DNA of 64,000 nt from Paracamarosporium sp. OC-R06-R3 (Eukaryota; Ascomycota; Dothideomycetes; Pleosporales; Didymosphaeriaceae). This document shows, one piece after another, positions 12,007 to 22,687 of the stretch. How positions within the stretch are numbered: the stretch's first letter is position 1; every line of letters starts with the position of its first letter. The position numbers and the translations under genes were made by a program. Below the pieces are notes generated by a model. It was given only the letters and a program-made list of their open reading frames with translations. It had not been told where the DNA came from and ran no database searches. The DNA lies in the NCBI GenBank assembly GCA_019828545.1, contig JACVRA010000073.1:648296-712295 (forward strand), given 5' to 3'.

Positions 12007-13782
12007 TTACGTTCCTAGCGGGCCATAATCCATGCTCCAAAGTCGTTGCAGTTCTTCGACAATGAATGCAGTCTTTCTTCCTGATCTCTGTTGGCACTCG
12101 TTAATGAGTTCCAGGGTCAATATTCGTTCCTCAATGCCTTCCGTGACCAGGCCCGCGATATATAGACATTGCGCTGATACAAGACTCCAAGCATCCGGAA
12201 TCCCCGCATTTGCTGTCAACATAATTTGTTTACGCGCTATTTCGATTTCTCGGCGAATAGAAAGTGAGCTTAGGTTTCCGATACCACCGGTCGCTGCTAC
12301 GTCTGGCAGTTTTTGTAGCGCCAAGATTATCTTCGAGGCGTTATATACCTCATTCGCTACAGCTTGATTGAGCTTCAGCGATCACGCGTTCGAGATGATG
12401 GTTTGGATGAACGACCTACCACTTTGAGGAAACAAGAACCAGATTGATGGAAATGAACAGTGAATATCCGTAACGTTGTATCCGGTCGCTAGCGAACACA
12501 TAGATGACGGTAGCCTTATTTTCCAATCGTCAAGCGCGGTTTTCAGCTGCGTAAATCGGTGGTGTCGATCTAGTGCTCTCTCAGGGTCGTTGCAGAAGTT
12601 GATGCACTGACCGAAGATGAAGAGCACTCGATTGGCTATCTCTTCGACAGATAAAAAATCGAAATCGTGCACAGGAGATGGCTGCCAGTATTGCTCGTCT
12701 AAAGACATGCGTCTCCCATTTTGAAGCGAGGCCCATATCTCATGGCGATACCATGCCCAGTAGCAAGTGCCTTTGATACCATTCGCATCGCCAAAAATTT
12801 GCCTAGTCTGAAGCAACGAAGCAATGCCTTTGAGGTGGGATCCCACACTTTCGCCTACGACGTTGAACATCTCATAAGTAGACAAAATAATGCAAGCCGC
12901 TAGCACTTCGTCACTTTGGGCGTATTGCGGGTTGATGAGGACATTGCTAATTGCTTTCAAAGCGAGCCGGTAATAGCGAACCGCCACATTCTCATCGATG
13001 CCAGCCGTATGCACTAAAACCATCTGTTTCGCAGCGAGCGCAAGGCATGCGTGGAGCAGAAAACGACATCTGAGTGCAAGAACCGGAACGAGGCGTTGGA
13101 AAGGTTGGTCGTGCGAAAAAGAATCTACCCACTTTGAGACATTGTCCACGTAATTTCGGAAGATGATAACCTCAGAAGGGGTCAAAGCAACCCGACCTTG
13201 ACCCCAGTGATCGGCAACAACGGTTTGAGAGTCTTGCCGAAGTCCGATTCCGTTAATAGTGTGTGGAGGCCGACTGTGGTGGTCAATGTCGGTGCTCGCT
13301 TGGTGGAGTATAGATTCCAAAGTAGCCGAAAATGGTGACACAGGGTCGCATGCGGATAGAGGTAGGATTTCTACGGCTTGTACATCATTGCTGTGAGGTC
13401 CTGACGACTCCCATGTGTGTTCTAACCCATGAAGGTCTGACCTGCGTCGCTCAGGAGTAGGATTTGGACCCTCAGTTGGTGCTGAGTGAGGGCTAGGCTG
13501 ACTCAATGAAGTCGTTAGAGCAGCTCCGGATTGATTTGTGTTTTCATCTTCGTTGTTATCATGTGCAAGGCTATCGTACTCGCATGTTCGACTTCTTTTT
13601 CCGCAGTTGGCACACGTCGGTTTTCGCTCATCGCATTTGACATGTCGCCGACGACATGTTTTACTCCATTAGTCAATTGCAGCCCACATCACAAAATTCG
13701 GGTGGCGACCTGACACCTACCAGCCTGTCGTGACTCGAAGAGCTCGCCTTCGCAATTGTGGATTTGTGGGTTTGGATGTCAT
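12007..13782 (-). CDS. Zn2Cys6 transcription factor with fungal TF domain (ARCA-like)
   Basis: Three exons on the minus strand, 13782-13721, 13663-12420 and 12362-12007, give 553 residues. The 62-bp first exon ends inside the first zinc-cluster cysteine codon. After splicing, Cys 21, 24, 31, 38, 41 and 48 show the C-x2-C-x6-C-x6-C-x2-C-x6-C layout (GCKTCRRRHVKCDERKPTC). The 57-bp second intron removes an in-frame TGA and joins FLFPQS to AVANEVYNASKII, matching the W..A.A..Y..A pattern of this family. The middle and C-terminal domain (LRCRFLLHACLALAAKQM, ILSTYEMFN) is the DUF3468-type regulatory domain. It is nuclear and DNA-binding. It converges on the dehydrogenase-like gene (34 bp apart) and diverges from the MFS carrier. 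Confidence 0.9.
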
Positions 13783-14265
13783 GACGACAAACGAGGGTTA
13801 GCGCGTCGCCAGCAAGGACGTGGGAGTCTGGGGTAGTTTCGCGTCCTGCAAGGAGATTGCGGGGTTTGCGCCGAAGTTGTCGAGCCGAGTGTCATGTATG
13901 GAGTCGATCGAGGTCGTGCCGAAGATAAGAGGATGCAAAGTGTCCTGCCGAAGATGTTTTCCTGCTTTGCCGAGGTTAAGCACCAGACGATGTGTGGGAA
14001 GCATCGTCGCGAGGGTTCGTCGCGAGCAATGTTAGCGTCGCAGATGACCCTGGGGCAACTACTGCGAAAGAAGTTAGTCAGGTGCGACTTGCTCGACGAC
14101 CCTGGCTTGAGCTATGCACTGAGATGCAAGATCCCGATTTTTAATCAGTGTTAAAGCCCTTTTACGAAGCGTCTTAACATCAATCCTAGCATTTTGTATC
14201 TTGCATGCTGCATCTGCGTTTCATCAGTCACCCATTAAATCTATTGCTATCATCGCTCATCTGCC
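13783..14265. promoter_or_regulatory. Divergent promoter region, regulator / MFS carrier
   Basis: 483 bp between outward-facing start codons. It contains a direct repeat CGTCGCGAG at 14005-14013 and 14018-14026 (13 bp apart), a possible binding pair for a zinc-cluster factor; that role is inference. Confidence 0.4.
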
Positions 14266-15911
14266 ATGGATAAGACAGACTTTGATACCAACATGAGCAA
14301 GCTGGATCAGATTGAGGTTGTCGATCAAGATGAACAAACGCCGGTGTACGATGAAAAGGAAACGAAGAAGATTCTACGAAAAGTCGACTTTCGCTTGCTG
14401 CCGATGTTGACCTTGCTATACATTCTATCTTTCATCGACAGGAGCAACAGTTTGTACCCGCATATCATTCACCAAGCCAAAACTGATTTTCTACAGTTGG
14501 TAACGCAAAGGTGGCCGGAATGAACAAAGACCTCGGGCTCACCGGAACTCAATACAACATCGCCTTAACGGTCTTCTTCTTCCCCTACGCACTTTTGGAG
14601 ATTCCTTCAAATATGATACTTAAACTCATGCGGCCATCACTCTGGATCGCTATCATGATGCTCGCGTGGGGCACTGTGATGACACTCATGGGCATTGTCC
14701 ATAACTATCACGAATTGGCTGGTGCGAGAGCAGCCGTAAGTTGATGCCGTGACATGATGCAAGAATATCAGATTGATTTACGATAGCTTGGTGCAGCAGA
14801 GGCGGGATTCTTTCCTGCCAGCGCATACCTCCTCACCATCTGGTACCGTCGTTTCGAACTCCAAGGGCGCATGGCGGTATTCTATAGCGCGGCATCACTA
14901 GCTGGAGCTTTCTCTGGATTGCTTGCGTTTGGCATCCAACAAATGGATGGGGTGGCTGGTCTATCAGGATGGAGATGGATTTTCATTCTGTAAGCGACCC
15001 TGACGACTCCTTCACCTTGTCCCCCAACTAATCACATCAGCAGTGAAGGAATCGCCACTGTTGCTGTGGGTGCACTATGCCCGTTTTTGCTCCCAGATAG
15101 TCCAGCTACAGCGTCATTTCTTTCCGCCCCGGAGCGTCGGTTCTTAGTGACCCGGCTTGAACAGGATTCAGGCACCAAAACTGGGCACGTGGACAACTCC
15201 GACAAGTTCAACTGGCCTATCATCCGTGATGCTTTCCTGGACTGGAAGATCTGGCTCGCTGTCATAATATACTGGGGCAACACTATCTCTATCTACGGGT
15301 TCAACTACACTGCGCCGACAGTCATTCAAGAACTTGGCTATTCGAGCGCGAACGCTCAATTGCTGACAATTCCAATCTACGTTTTCGGAGCTATAGCCAC
15401 GGTGGTCGTGGCAATCTACGCTGATAAGCATAGGACGCGCTGGCCTTTCATCGTAGGGCCTTACTGTCTGACGGCGATTGGCATGATCGGCCTACTTTCG
15501 ATTCCACACCCTAGGCTCCCGGGCCTGACCTATGCATTTCTATTCTGTGTACCAGCTGGCGTCTACCCACCTCTTATTGGGCTTGTCTCATGGTTCGGCA
15601 ACAATCTTGCACCGTCCTGGAAACGTTCAGTGGGTATGGCGCTTCTAATCTGCATGGGAAATCTCGGTGGCACTGTGGGCTCCAACATATACCTCGAGAA
15701 ACAAAAGCCACACTACTGGCTAGGGTTTGGAGCTGGTCTCACCATCAGCATTGCGGCTATTGTTGCAACAGTCGTGCTCAAGTTTGCGTACGAGCGGCTG
15801 AATCGAGAGAAGGATGCCATGGGCACGGAAGAAGAGATCAGGGCCCAGTTCTCCGATGAAGAGCTCATGAGGATGGGAGACAAGAGCCCACTCTTCCGAT
15901 ACATCATTTAA
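14266..15911 (+). CDS. MFS transporter, anion:cation symporter (allantoate permease-like) type
   Basis: Four exons, 14266-14449, 14497-14735, 14787-14989 and 15044-15911, give 497 residues. Junctions rebuild family hallmarks: DRSN joins IGNAKVAGM across intron 1, and WIFILEGI across intron 3. Hydrophilic N-terminus, then LLPMLTLLYILSFIDRSN as TM1 and twelve membrane helices in total. The loop motif GWRWIFILEGI is typical of the Dal5/Tna1/tartrate-carrier branch that imports organic anions such as allantoate, nicotinate, pantothenate or tartrate. The exact substrate is not predictable. Plasma membrane. The divergent regulator and the two oxidoreductases upstream make a coherent uptake-and-oxidation set. 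Confidence 0.93.
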
Positions 15912-17017
15912 ACCGGCACCACTATGTATCCCGCCGAATGCTCAAAAAGTGCGTCTTTGTCCTCTTAGATATATATCTGATATGGATCTCGATTGCATAC
16001 ATTAAGCGCACAATAAGTTATGTTCATACCGCGACTTTGATCACATTCGTAGATTTGAGTCATCACCAGGTCTCTGCGTAGCGCATATGACAATAGCACG
16101 CTGTAGCCAACCATCTGGCGGGTGTAGAGTCGTCTGATATGCCAGGACTTTTGTGAAGCCTCAAATTTCCTTGTATTCAACCTAAAGATATGGTTTCATA
16201 GAGTCGCTCGCCTAGATTTGGTACGTGTTTTATCTTGACGTCATATCGATTGCTGCGCACGGGAAGACGGCCCATTGCTGCGTAGTTGCATCTGGAAGTT
16301 TTAAAGGCCGAGACGTGATTAATATGCGAGGATAACTCGTACCGTTGGCGTTGCGTGACCTCGTGGTTTCCCAATTCCCAATTGTCTAACCAAGAAGAAA
16401 CCATGTCCGGTTGTAACTACGTCACATAGTTTCTATAAAGCAGGCACCACCTAGTGCACGGACTATAGTCAACAAGACTATCCCGCCCTCTTTCCTTCTC
16501 AGGGGGACTTCTCACGGACTCACTTACTCTACACACTCTTTTCTGCAGATAGCAATACAGCCTTGTTGTTGTTCTTACTTTACCTGGCCACTTACACCGG
16601 TGCTAGGCACGACAAATGTTCTTGGACGTACCACAGAAATTTTCAGTGGCCCTACTTACAGGCATTTAAAGTCGTGCTATGCCATAGAAGGGCAAACATA
16701 GCCTTGGCAAACCCCAGATTTTCGAAGAAAACAAGTCATCCCATCTTCGCGGCTGGTAGATGCGGGGTCGCCACGCCGTTCGTTCTAGGGCGATTCCCCG
16801 CAAACCTCGTCACGATCTTTGCAAGCCGCAACGACAGCTGGTTACCCCGGAGTTTCTCCAGAACTATGGCTCGTTCCAAAAAAGAACCATCATGGCCGAT
16901 TAGGCGTCTACAGAAAGATGATTGACGCCGCGTGCACTGAAGTTGCGTGAAGTATAAAAGAGACATGCCCCATATCGAAGGCTATCACTCCAGGGGAACT
17001 CCAGAACTCACATCAAG
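15912..17017. other. Intergenic, no gene seen
   Basis: Only short frames in this 1.1-kb stretch. A leucine-rich frame at 16563-16925 has no family resemblance and overlaps the next promoter. Confidence 0.5.
16953..16960 (+). promoter_or_regulatory. TATA box of secreted glycosidase-like gene
   Basis: TATAAAAG lies 58 bp before the ATG at 17018, a suitable position for a core promoter element in a fungal gene with a short leader. Confidence 0.55.
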
Positions 17018-18702
17018 ATGAAATTAGTCAATTTTCTATTCCATGTCAGTGCCTTGATATCTGCAGCACACTCCGCTGCGATACCTGTTGCAAAGCCCGC
17101 CTGGTCTGACCTCGCTATATCCGCTCCAGCTAATGGACGTTATCTCTACCGTACCGTTTCTCACGACCCTTTTATGTGGATTGCAGACACCAACTGGGAG
17201 TTGTTTCATCGGTTGAACGAAACTGATGTCGATCTCTACCTAGCCGACCGCGCAGCGAAGGGTTTCACCGTCATCCAAGCTGTTCTTCTCTCTAAATACA
17301 ACGTCACCACCCTCCCCAATTTCTACGGAGATCTAGCTCTCGACAATGCAGATGTTACAACCCCGAATGAAGGGTACTTCAACTTTGTGGACTGGATCGT
17401 CAATCGTGCCGCTGAATACGGCGTTCTCATCGCTTTCGTGCCAACGTGGGGCCGCTGGGTGAACAATGGCTGGTACGGCACTCTTGCGGGGCCACGTCTT
17501 TTCAATGAGTCGAATGCATACACCTTTGGAAAATGGCTTGGTGGGCGATACCCCGGTATTCCGAAAATCTTGGGTGGTGATACAAATGGCTTCTGGGCCG
17601 ATAACGTTCCTCAAGCGCGACAAGAGTGGCGCGATGATCCGAGCCTCGATCCTGAGAGTTTACTACATCCGCTTGAGGATACAAGGATAGTGTGGAGCGA
17701 GATGATGCGGGGCTTCAAAGAAGCAGAGGCCGAACAAGGGTGGGATGCTTTCGTCACTTTCCAGCCAACAAGTCCATGGATCAGTACTTACGGACAGCCT
17801 CTCCCTTACGGTCACAATGTAAGTTACCCGAGAATTATACGTCCACAAAAGCCTAACATATCTTGTCACAGTACATCAATGGATCTCTTGGCACACTCTC
17901 TATGGATGCAGTGCAGTCAGGCCACGAAAACCCAGATCCCGATGGTATCGATACAAATTTCACCATCCTCACTCCCTGGGACTCTACCAAGAACTACCAA
18001 AACATCCTCGACATGCGATCCGAATTCCCTGGTCCGGTCATGGATGTTGAAAACCACTATGAAGAGGCGAACGACTCTTTTGACCCAGCAAAGCCAAAGT
18101 GGAATGCATCTCATGTCCGCCATGGGCTATGGGCGCCTATTCTCAGTGGTGCCTGTGGAGTTACCTATGGCAGTTTGCCTGTCCAGCAGAGCTATGAGAG
18201 GAAAGGACTGGTGGCGAGCCCCGAACATTGGATCGAGCCACAACTGAGCTTGAGCGAAAATGCCAGCTGGCACGAGGGAATCCACCTTCCAGGAGCGAAG
18301 CAAACAGGCTACATCTGGAAACCTTTCTCGCGGCTCACAAACGAAGAGTTCAACTGCATGGAACCCGACCGTAGTTTTATTGTCACTTCTGGTACGCAAA
18401 ACGTATTGGAATATGAGTCGAACCGCTATGTAGCTGCTCTAGTCACAAAGAACCACTACTAGGTCTATACTGGCTACGGGGATACTTTCACTGTTGATTT
18501 GTCTGCTCTTACTGAGTATTGGGGCGCAGCTGGTACCCGCGTCAAGGCACACTGGTTCAGCCCTCGTGATGCGAGCTTGATTATGATCGAAGAAGAGCAA
18601 GTGACTGAAGCTTCCGGCGAGAAGGTCTTCGTCCCACCGAGCAGTGGAGGTGTAGATCACGATTGGTTGTTAGCCATCAAGTCTGCTAGCGAAACCTGCT
18701 AG
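17018..18702 (+). pseudogene. Secreted glycosidase-like protein (DUF4038/apiosidase-type), split by an in-frame TAG
   Basis: Exons 17018-17818 and 17872-18462 give 463 residues up to a TAG at 18460-18462. The same frame then runs on without a break to a second stop at 18700-18702, adding 80 codons with clear coding character (VYTGYGDTFTVDLSA, HWFSPRDAS). A signal peptide is visible (MKLVNFLFHVSALISAAHSA). The catalytic-domain pattern is DUF4038-like: PFMWIADTNWELFHRL, GFTVIQAVLLSKYN, RYPGIPKILGGDTN, DVENHYE and HGLWAPILSGACGVTYG. The tail past the stop looks like the C-terminal domain usual in this family. A Trp codon (TGG) is the likely ancestor of the TAG. The protein may be truncated but active, read through, or dead; an allele difference or sequencing error is also possible. 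Confidence 0.75.
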
Positions 18703-19146
18703 GCAGCACTCTCTGAGCGAAAGATTGTCTTACAGTATTCGATCTATCAACGTATCAATGGAACTGAACTACTTCAAAAATTTCTGGCCTGTACCCAAGC
18801 TGAACATGGCCTCAATATCCACTCGACTCCATAATTTTAATTCAATGCTCTACGGAGCTTAGTATGCTCAAACTAACTAAATTTCAAAGTCCAGTTATGC
18901 CCATCTAGATTATTGTCACCATCGTTAACCCAAACTTCGCTGTAATCTAAGGGGCCATGGTGAGCGGCCCATATGAGAAGAAGAGATAGAAAATGAATTG
19001 AGAATACTGACAAAGGCTTAGAGAGGAAAAGAAGAGAAAGGAAAAGTACACATACACAAAGCTACAGATACAAAGTACAAGAAACAGTGTAACCACGCAG
19101 AAGCCTCATCGTAGAGCCCCGCCTTATACCCGAACAACGTGTAACA
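18703..19146. other. Intergenic between convergent genes
   Basis: 444 bp holding the 3' regions of two convergent genes; no coding content was recognised. A purine-rich tract lies at about 18975-19048. Confidence 0.5.
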
Positions 19147-19914
19147 TCAAGCTGGATATGTTCCAGCCGCGCAATCCGCTTTACATCCAAGATGAAGTTC
19201 ATCGGCCTTCTCACTGATGTCCCAATCTTTGCTCCAGACGGTCTGGTCGCCCTTACCATCATGAAAGTCGCAGCGACGGCGGATATAGCCATGGTCAGCT
19301 TTAACAGTCTGACTGCTCCAGATTGCGTGACACCCAGTATCTTGCCATTTACATGTGCTTTTTGTGGTAACCGACTCACATTTGGACTCCCCGTAGGTAT
19401 TCGTGACACTGGAAGAGACTGAAAAGATATCCTTGAGTATGTTGACCTCAGCTCCGACTTCGATAGAAATGCTCCATTCATTGCATGTTTCCACGCCCTG
19501 GTCGACCCCTGCTTCACATTCGGATGTTGTCCCACAGTCGATGAAACCCTCGCGCTTCCAGTCGGTCTGTTTATAAGAAGAAGATACGTAGAAAAGATCG
19601 GTCCAGCATTTGTCGCCACCCAGCCCTCCATACCTATGCACGTCATCAGAGCGGACATAAGTACCAGAACCGTCGGGGTAAGTGCTCCATTGCCCCGTAT
19701 AATCGCCGTATGTATCCGTAGGCCCACGCTTCTTAATTAATACTGAGTTTCGTTTGGCCGCTGGGGTGTTTTGGCCTTGGTCTGTAGTGCCAGGTATGAC
19801 AATAAGATCCCGTCGAGAGATCGCATTCGGGGATGCATTAGCTGCAGGTGCGGCAGCGGCCGTGGAAAGAAGAGCGACCACACTTGTAATGGTCTGAATG
19901 GTCACTTGCACCAT
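19147..19914 (-). CDS. Secreted cysteine-containing protein with dibasic processing sites, function unknown
   Basis: A single exon of 255 residues starting at MVQVTIQTITSVV; an upstream in-frame ATG (19959) would place a polar stretch before the signal peptide, so it is not preferred. After the signal peptide (cut near AAAAPA) come dibasic pairs SRRD, AKRN and KKRG within about 45 residues, the pattern of a Kex2-processed propeptide. The mature part (from about GPTDTYGDYTGQW) has about 13 cysteines in pairs, for example GGDKCWTDLF, IDCGTTSECEAG, CESVTTKSTC and RRRCDF. No domain was recognised. Secreted, disulfide-rich and of unknown role; a candidate effector or adhesive protein by character only. 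Confidence 0.75.
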   Translation of the reverse strand: MVQVTIQTITSVVALLSTAAAAPAANASPNAISRRDLIVIPGTTDQGQNTPAAKRNSVLIKKRGPTDTYGDYTGQWSTYPDGSGTYVRSDDVHRYGGLGGDKCWTDLFYVSSSYKQTDWKREGFIDCGTTSECEAGVDQGVETCNEWSISIEVGAEVNILKDIFSVSSSVTNTYGESKCESVTTKSTCKWQDTGCHAIWSSQTVKADHGYIRRRCDFHDGKGDQTVWSKDWDISEKADELHLGCKADCAAGTYPA

Positions 19915-20350
19915 AATTGTGTGACTGGGGATAGAAACAGGTGATCTCGTTCTGTCCAAGGAATTTTATGAGAAGTTGATCTCTAATTGGAATTGGGATG
20001 AATGAGTTATTTCGCTGTGCTGGTGAGGAATATGGCAAAAACTACAGCGTGCGATCGCTTTTATACATACTCTCGTCCTATCGCTCAGTATATACTACGG
20101 AGTTGCATGTGGAAGGCTATCCCGATCGCAAGCCCTCCTATGGGGTCTATGTTTACATTCCACATCAAGTGCTTGCTTGGATACTGGTTTTGACTGCTCG
20201 ATAGGTCGAGTTGAACTTCAATCTCCGGTATACCAACACTATTGCAACGAGCTGCGCTTGGCTTGGTCAGTAAGCAATCTAGTTTGGAGAAAATGGGAAA
20301 GAGGAAATTTGTACACGAGTTGAGGCCAATTAAGACTGTTGAATGAGAAT

Positions 20351-20430
20351 GGGGGCGGTTTCACTAAGCGAGTTGGTTGGGGCGGGTGGGGACCACTGAA
20401 CGAGGATGGGGGGCGGTTTCACCAAGCGAG
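20351..20430. repeat. 22-bp imperfect direct repeat, G-rich
   Basis: GGGGGCGGTTTCAC followed by T or C and AAGCGAG occurs at 20351-20372 and again at 20409-20430. It is part of a locally G-rich stretch. Confidence 0.6.
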
Positions 20431-20619
20431 CGGGCTTCGGTACCTCTTGCACTAGGTAGCGCACCGTAGGCGGGCTTCGTACCAGGCGCTTAGCTAAATC
20501 TGCTTTTCAAGAGTGGTGATTCTGGATGAATGGGCGTCTTGCTTCCAGTGTGATCAAGTACCTGGTGGGGCCGAAGACGCAAGCATTTCAGACCATGATT
20601 CTAAAGACAACAGCAATAC

Positions 20620-20646
20620 TTCCTCCTTCCCTCCTTCCCTCCTTCC
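20620..20646. repeat. CCTTCCCT-type pyrimidine microsatellite
   Basis: Repeats of TCCTTCCC lie on the plus strand in noncoding DNA. Confidence 0.7.
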
Positions 20647-21173
20647 AAATTCTTCCTTATAATAGTCTCAGTAATCTTTTGACCTGTTTCGGACCACCCG
20701 TAGAACAACAATGCCGGGTATTTTGAGAAATGCCGTGGTAGTAGGTAACTCGCGAGCTCAACAAACAGACCCTAGTCACCAGAGTTGGAATAGGTGGGCG
20801 ATTCTCTTACGGGTCTGATGAACGCTCTCGCGTTCAGGAGCTTATGGTACGAACTACACCGGGCGTTAGGGAAGAAGATGGGAAAATGTGTATTCGCTCA
20901 CCAATTCATATCTCATAGACAATGTCATGTCACCGTATACGTCGTCGAAAACTCTAAAGCCAGAGTAATGATTACGCTTCGATTAAGGCTATTTAAGTGC
21001 ATATACATGAAGCACCTCACGAGTGCTCTTGGTTATGTCAATCCAATAACAGCCATGATCCACGGGACAGAAACAAACAGCGACGGTGATACCAAACGGT
21101 AGGCTGCGTAAATCATTCATCTAGTAGAGCTTTGACAGCTTCCATTTGGATACTGCTGATCTAACATTTCTCT

Positions 21174-22220
21174 TTACTCTTTGTCACTCACCAGCCACTG
21201 ATCGCCGACCCTGAACCCGTGCGGGAATGGATCTGTGGAATCTAGCATAGCCTGCCTGTGACCGGTGATCCATGCCCGGCCTTTGATCCTGGGAAGAACA
21301 GCATCAAGCTTTCCAACCTTCGCCGTCCCCCGAATTTCACACACAAACTCCGTCCCAATGATACTTCGATGTTTGAAAGTATCTCCCTCCTTCAGCTCCC
21401 CTCTTGCATGTAAAACAGCCATTCGAGCTGACGTACCCGTCCCGCAGGGACTCCGGTCCAATCTTCCAGGCGATACAACAACTGTGTTCTTCGCAGCCTT
21501 AATTCCTTGTCCTTCGGTCTTCAAGGGCGCGGTCCACTCGAGAATCGTGATGCCGCGTATGTCTGCGTTCTCTGGATGCACGGGCTCGAAAGATTTCTGC
21601 ACCGCACTCTTGATCAGCTCGCCGATACGCACTAACTCGGGGCCGTGCCGGTGCTCGATTGCCAGGCCGATTGAAGCTGCGTCGACGAGGACATAGTGCA
21701 TTCCACCCCAAGCGATGTCAACCGACACAACCCCAAGTCCGGGAACGTTGACTTTATGATCTAATGCGTAGACGAACGCAGGCACATTGTCAAAAGCCAC
21801 GTTCTTTACTTTTCCGTTCTCACATTCCGCCGTAATACCAATTAATCCTGCAGCAACTTCCAACGTTAATTCCGTAACAGGCTCCTTCATTTCGAGCATG
21901 CCAGTTTCCAGCAGCACAGTCGTGGTGCAAATAGTATTCGCACCAGACATGGGTGGATACTCGTCGCTCTCCAAAGTAAGAAACGCTGCATCTGCCTTGG
22001 AACTGCAGGGTGCAAGGATGAGGTTCATGCATTGTGCAGATCGGCCTCGAGGCTCTTGCATGAGAAGGAGGCGGGTGGAATCGGCTTGGTCGCGAAAGTG
22101 GCACAACTTTTCGTACATTGTCTTGCAATGTACGGGATCAGGGACGCCACCAACAATGACATCCCCTACCTCGCCTTCGGCGTGGACACCAACGATGGAT
22201 ATGGTCCGGATGTTTGGCAT
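21174..22220 (-). CDS. Proline racemase / trans-3-hydroxyproline dehydratase-like protein
   Basis: A single exon of 348 residues. The proline racemase fold is evident: VHAEGEVGDVIVGG near the start, the first active-site loop YPPMSGANTIC and the second, LDRSPCGTGTSAR. In true racemases both loops carry cysteine; here the first position is Ser92 while Cys259 is kept. Loss of one catalytic cysteine is known in the dehydratase branch (where it is usually Thr), so a dehydratase or epimerase-like function is more likely than racemisation. Cytosolic. It is transcribed in the same direction as the SDR gene to its right and lies close to a divergent zinc-cluster regulator, suggesting a small amino-acid or hydroxyproline catabolic group. 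Confidence 0.9.
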   Translation of the reverse strand: MPNIRTISIVGVHAEGEVGDVIVGGVPDPVHCKTMYEKLCHFRDQADSTRLLLMQEPRGRSAQCMNLILAPCSSKADAAFLTLESDEYPPMSGANTICTTTVLLETGMLEMKEPVTELTLEVAAGLIGITAECENGKVKNVAFDNVPAFVYALDHKVNVPGLGVVSVDIAWGGMHYVLVDAASIGLAIEHRHGPELVRIGELIKSAVQKSFEPVHPENADIRGITILEWTAPLKTEGQGIKAAKNTVVVSPGRLDRSPCGTGTSARMAVLHARGELKEGDTFKHRSIIGTEFVCEIRGTAKVGKLDAVLPRIKGRAWITGHRQAMLDSTDPFPHGFRVGDQWLVSDKE

Positions 22221-22687
22221 GGTAGGTGGAGTGAAGGCGGAAAGAAATGTATCCTGAAACCAGGTCTTCGATGCCTAAAACTCGCTTTTGTATCAAAGCG
22301 TGCAAATTAGGAGTGAAAATATGTGTCTTTCTTAAATGACTACAGTGTACATAATGTAGCATATAAACCGCGCGTGGTGTTGTCTACTAGTTACGCAATA
22401 CACGTGACGATCGGTTCTTTGGAGCCGAGATCCACTGCGTTCCGAGCTACCTCTACATATCATCGGAAGTGCGAACCGCCATAACTAAGCCCCTAGTTCC
22501 ATCAATCATATTTCAGTGCAGTCAATAGTATCAAAAGAACACATATGCGGTATAGTCGTCGAGAGCGGATACGCGAGTGAAACTTGATATCTAGAAGATG
22601 GTAACCTTTAAACAAGCTTTCAAAACATTACTGAGCTATTTGAGAATTTTTCAGAGCAAATGTTTGGGTCGATTTTTTTCATTCCAA
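22221..22687. other. Intergenic, promoter of racemase-like gene
   Basis: 467 bp between two minus-strand genes; no coding content was recognised. Confidence 0.5.

Larger units (their letters stand above)
19915..21173. other. Intergenic with G-rich direct repeat and pyrimidine tract
   Basis: No gene seen in 1.26 kb. It holds a 22-bp G-rich direct repeat (20351-20372 and 20409-20430, one mismatch) and a CCTT-type tract at 20620-20646. Confidence 0.5.

Noticed and set aside
12382..12384. Nonsense mutation in the ARCA-like regulator
   Set aside because: A 57-bp GT..AG intron covers the TGA and restores a family-typical sequence, so the gene is probably intact.
16563..16925. 120-codon frame with hydrophobic start resembling a signal peptide
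   Set aside because: The rest of the frame lacks coherent composition and overlaps the promoter of the glycosidase-like gene.
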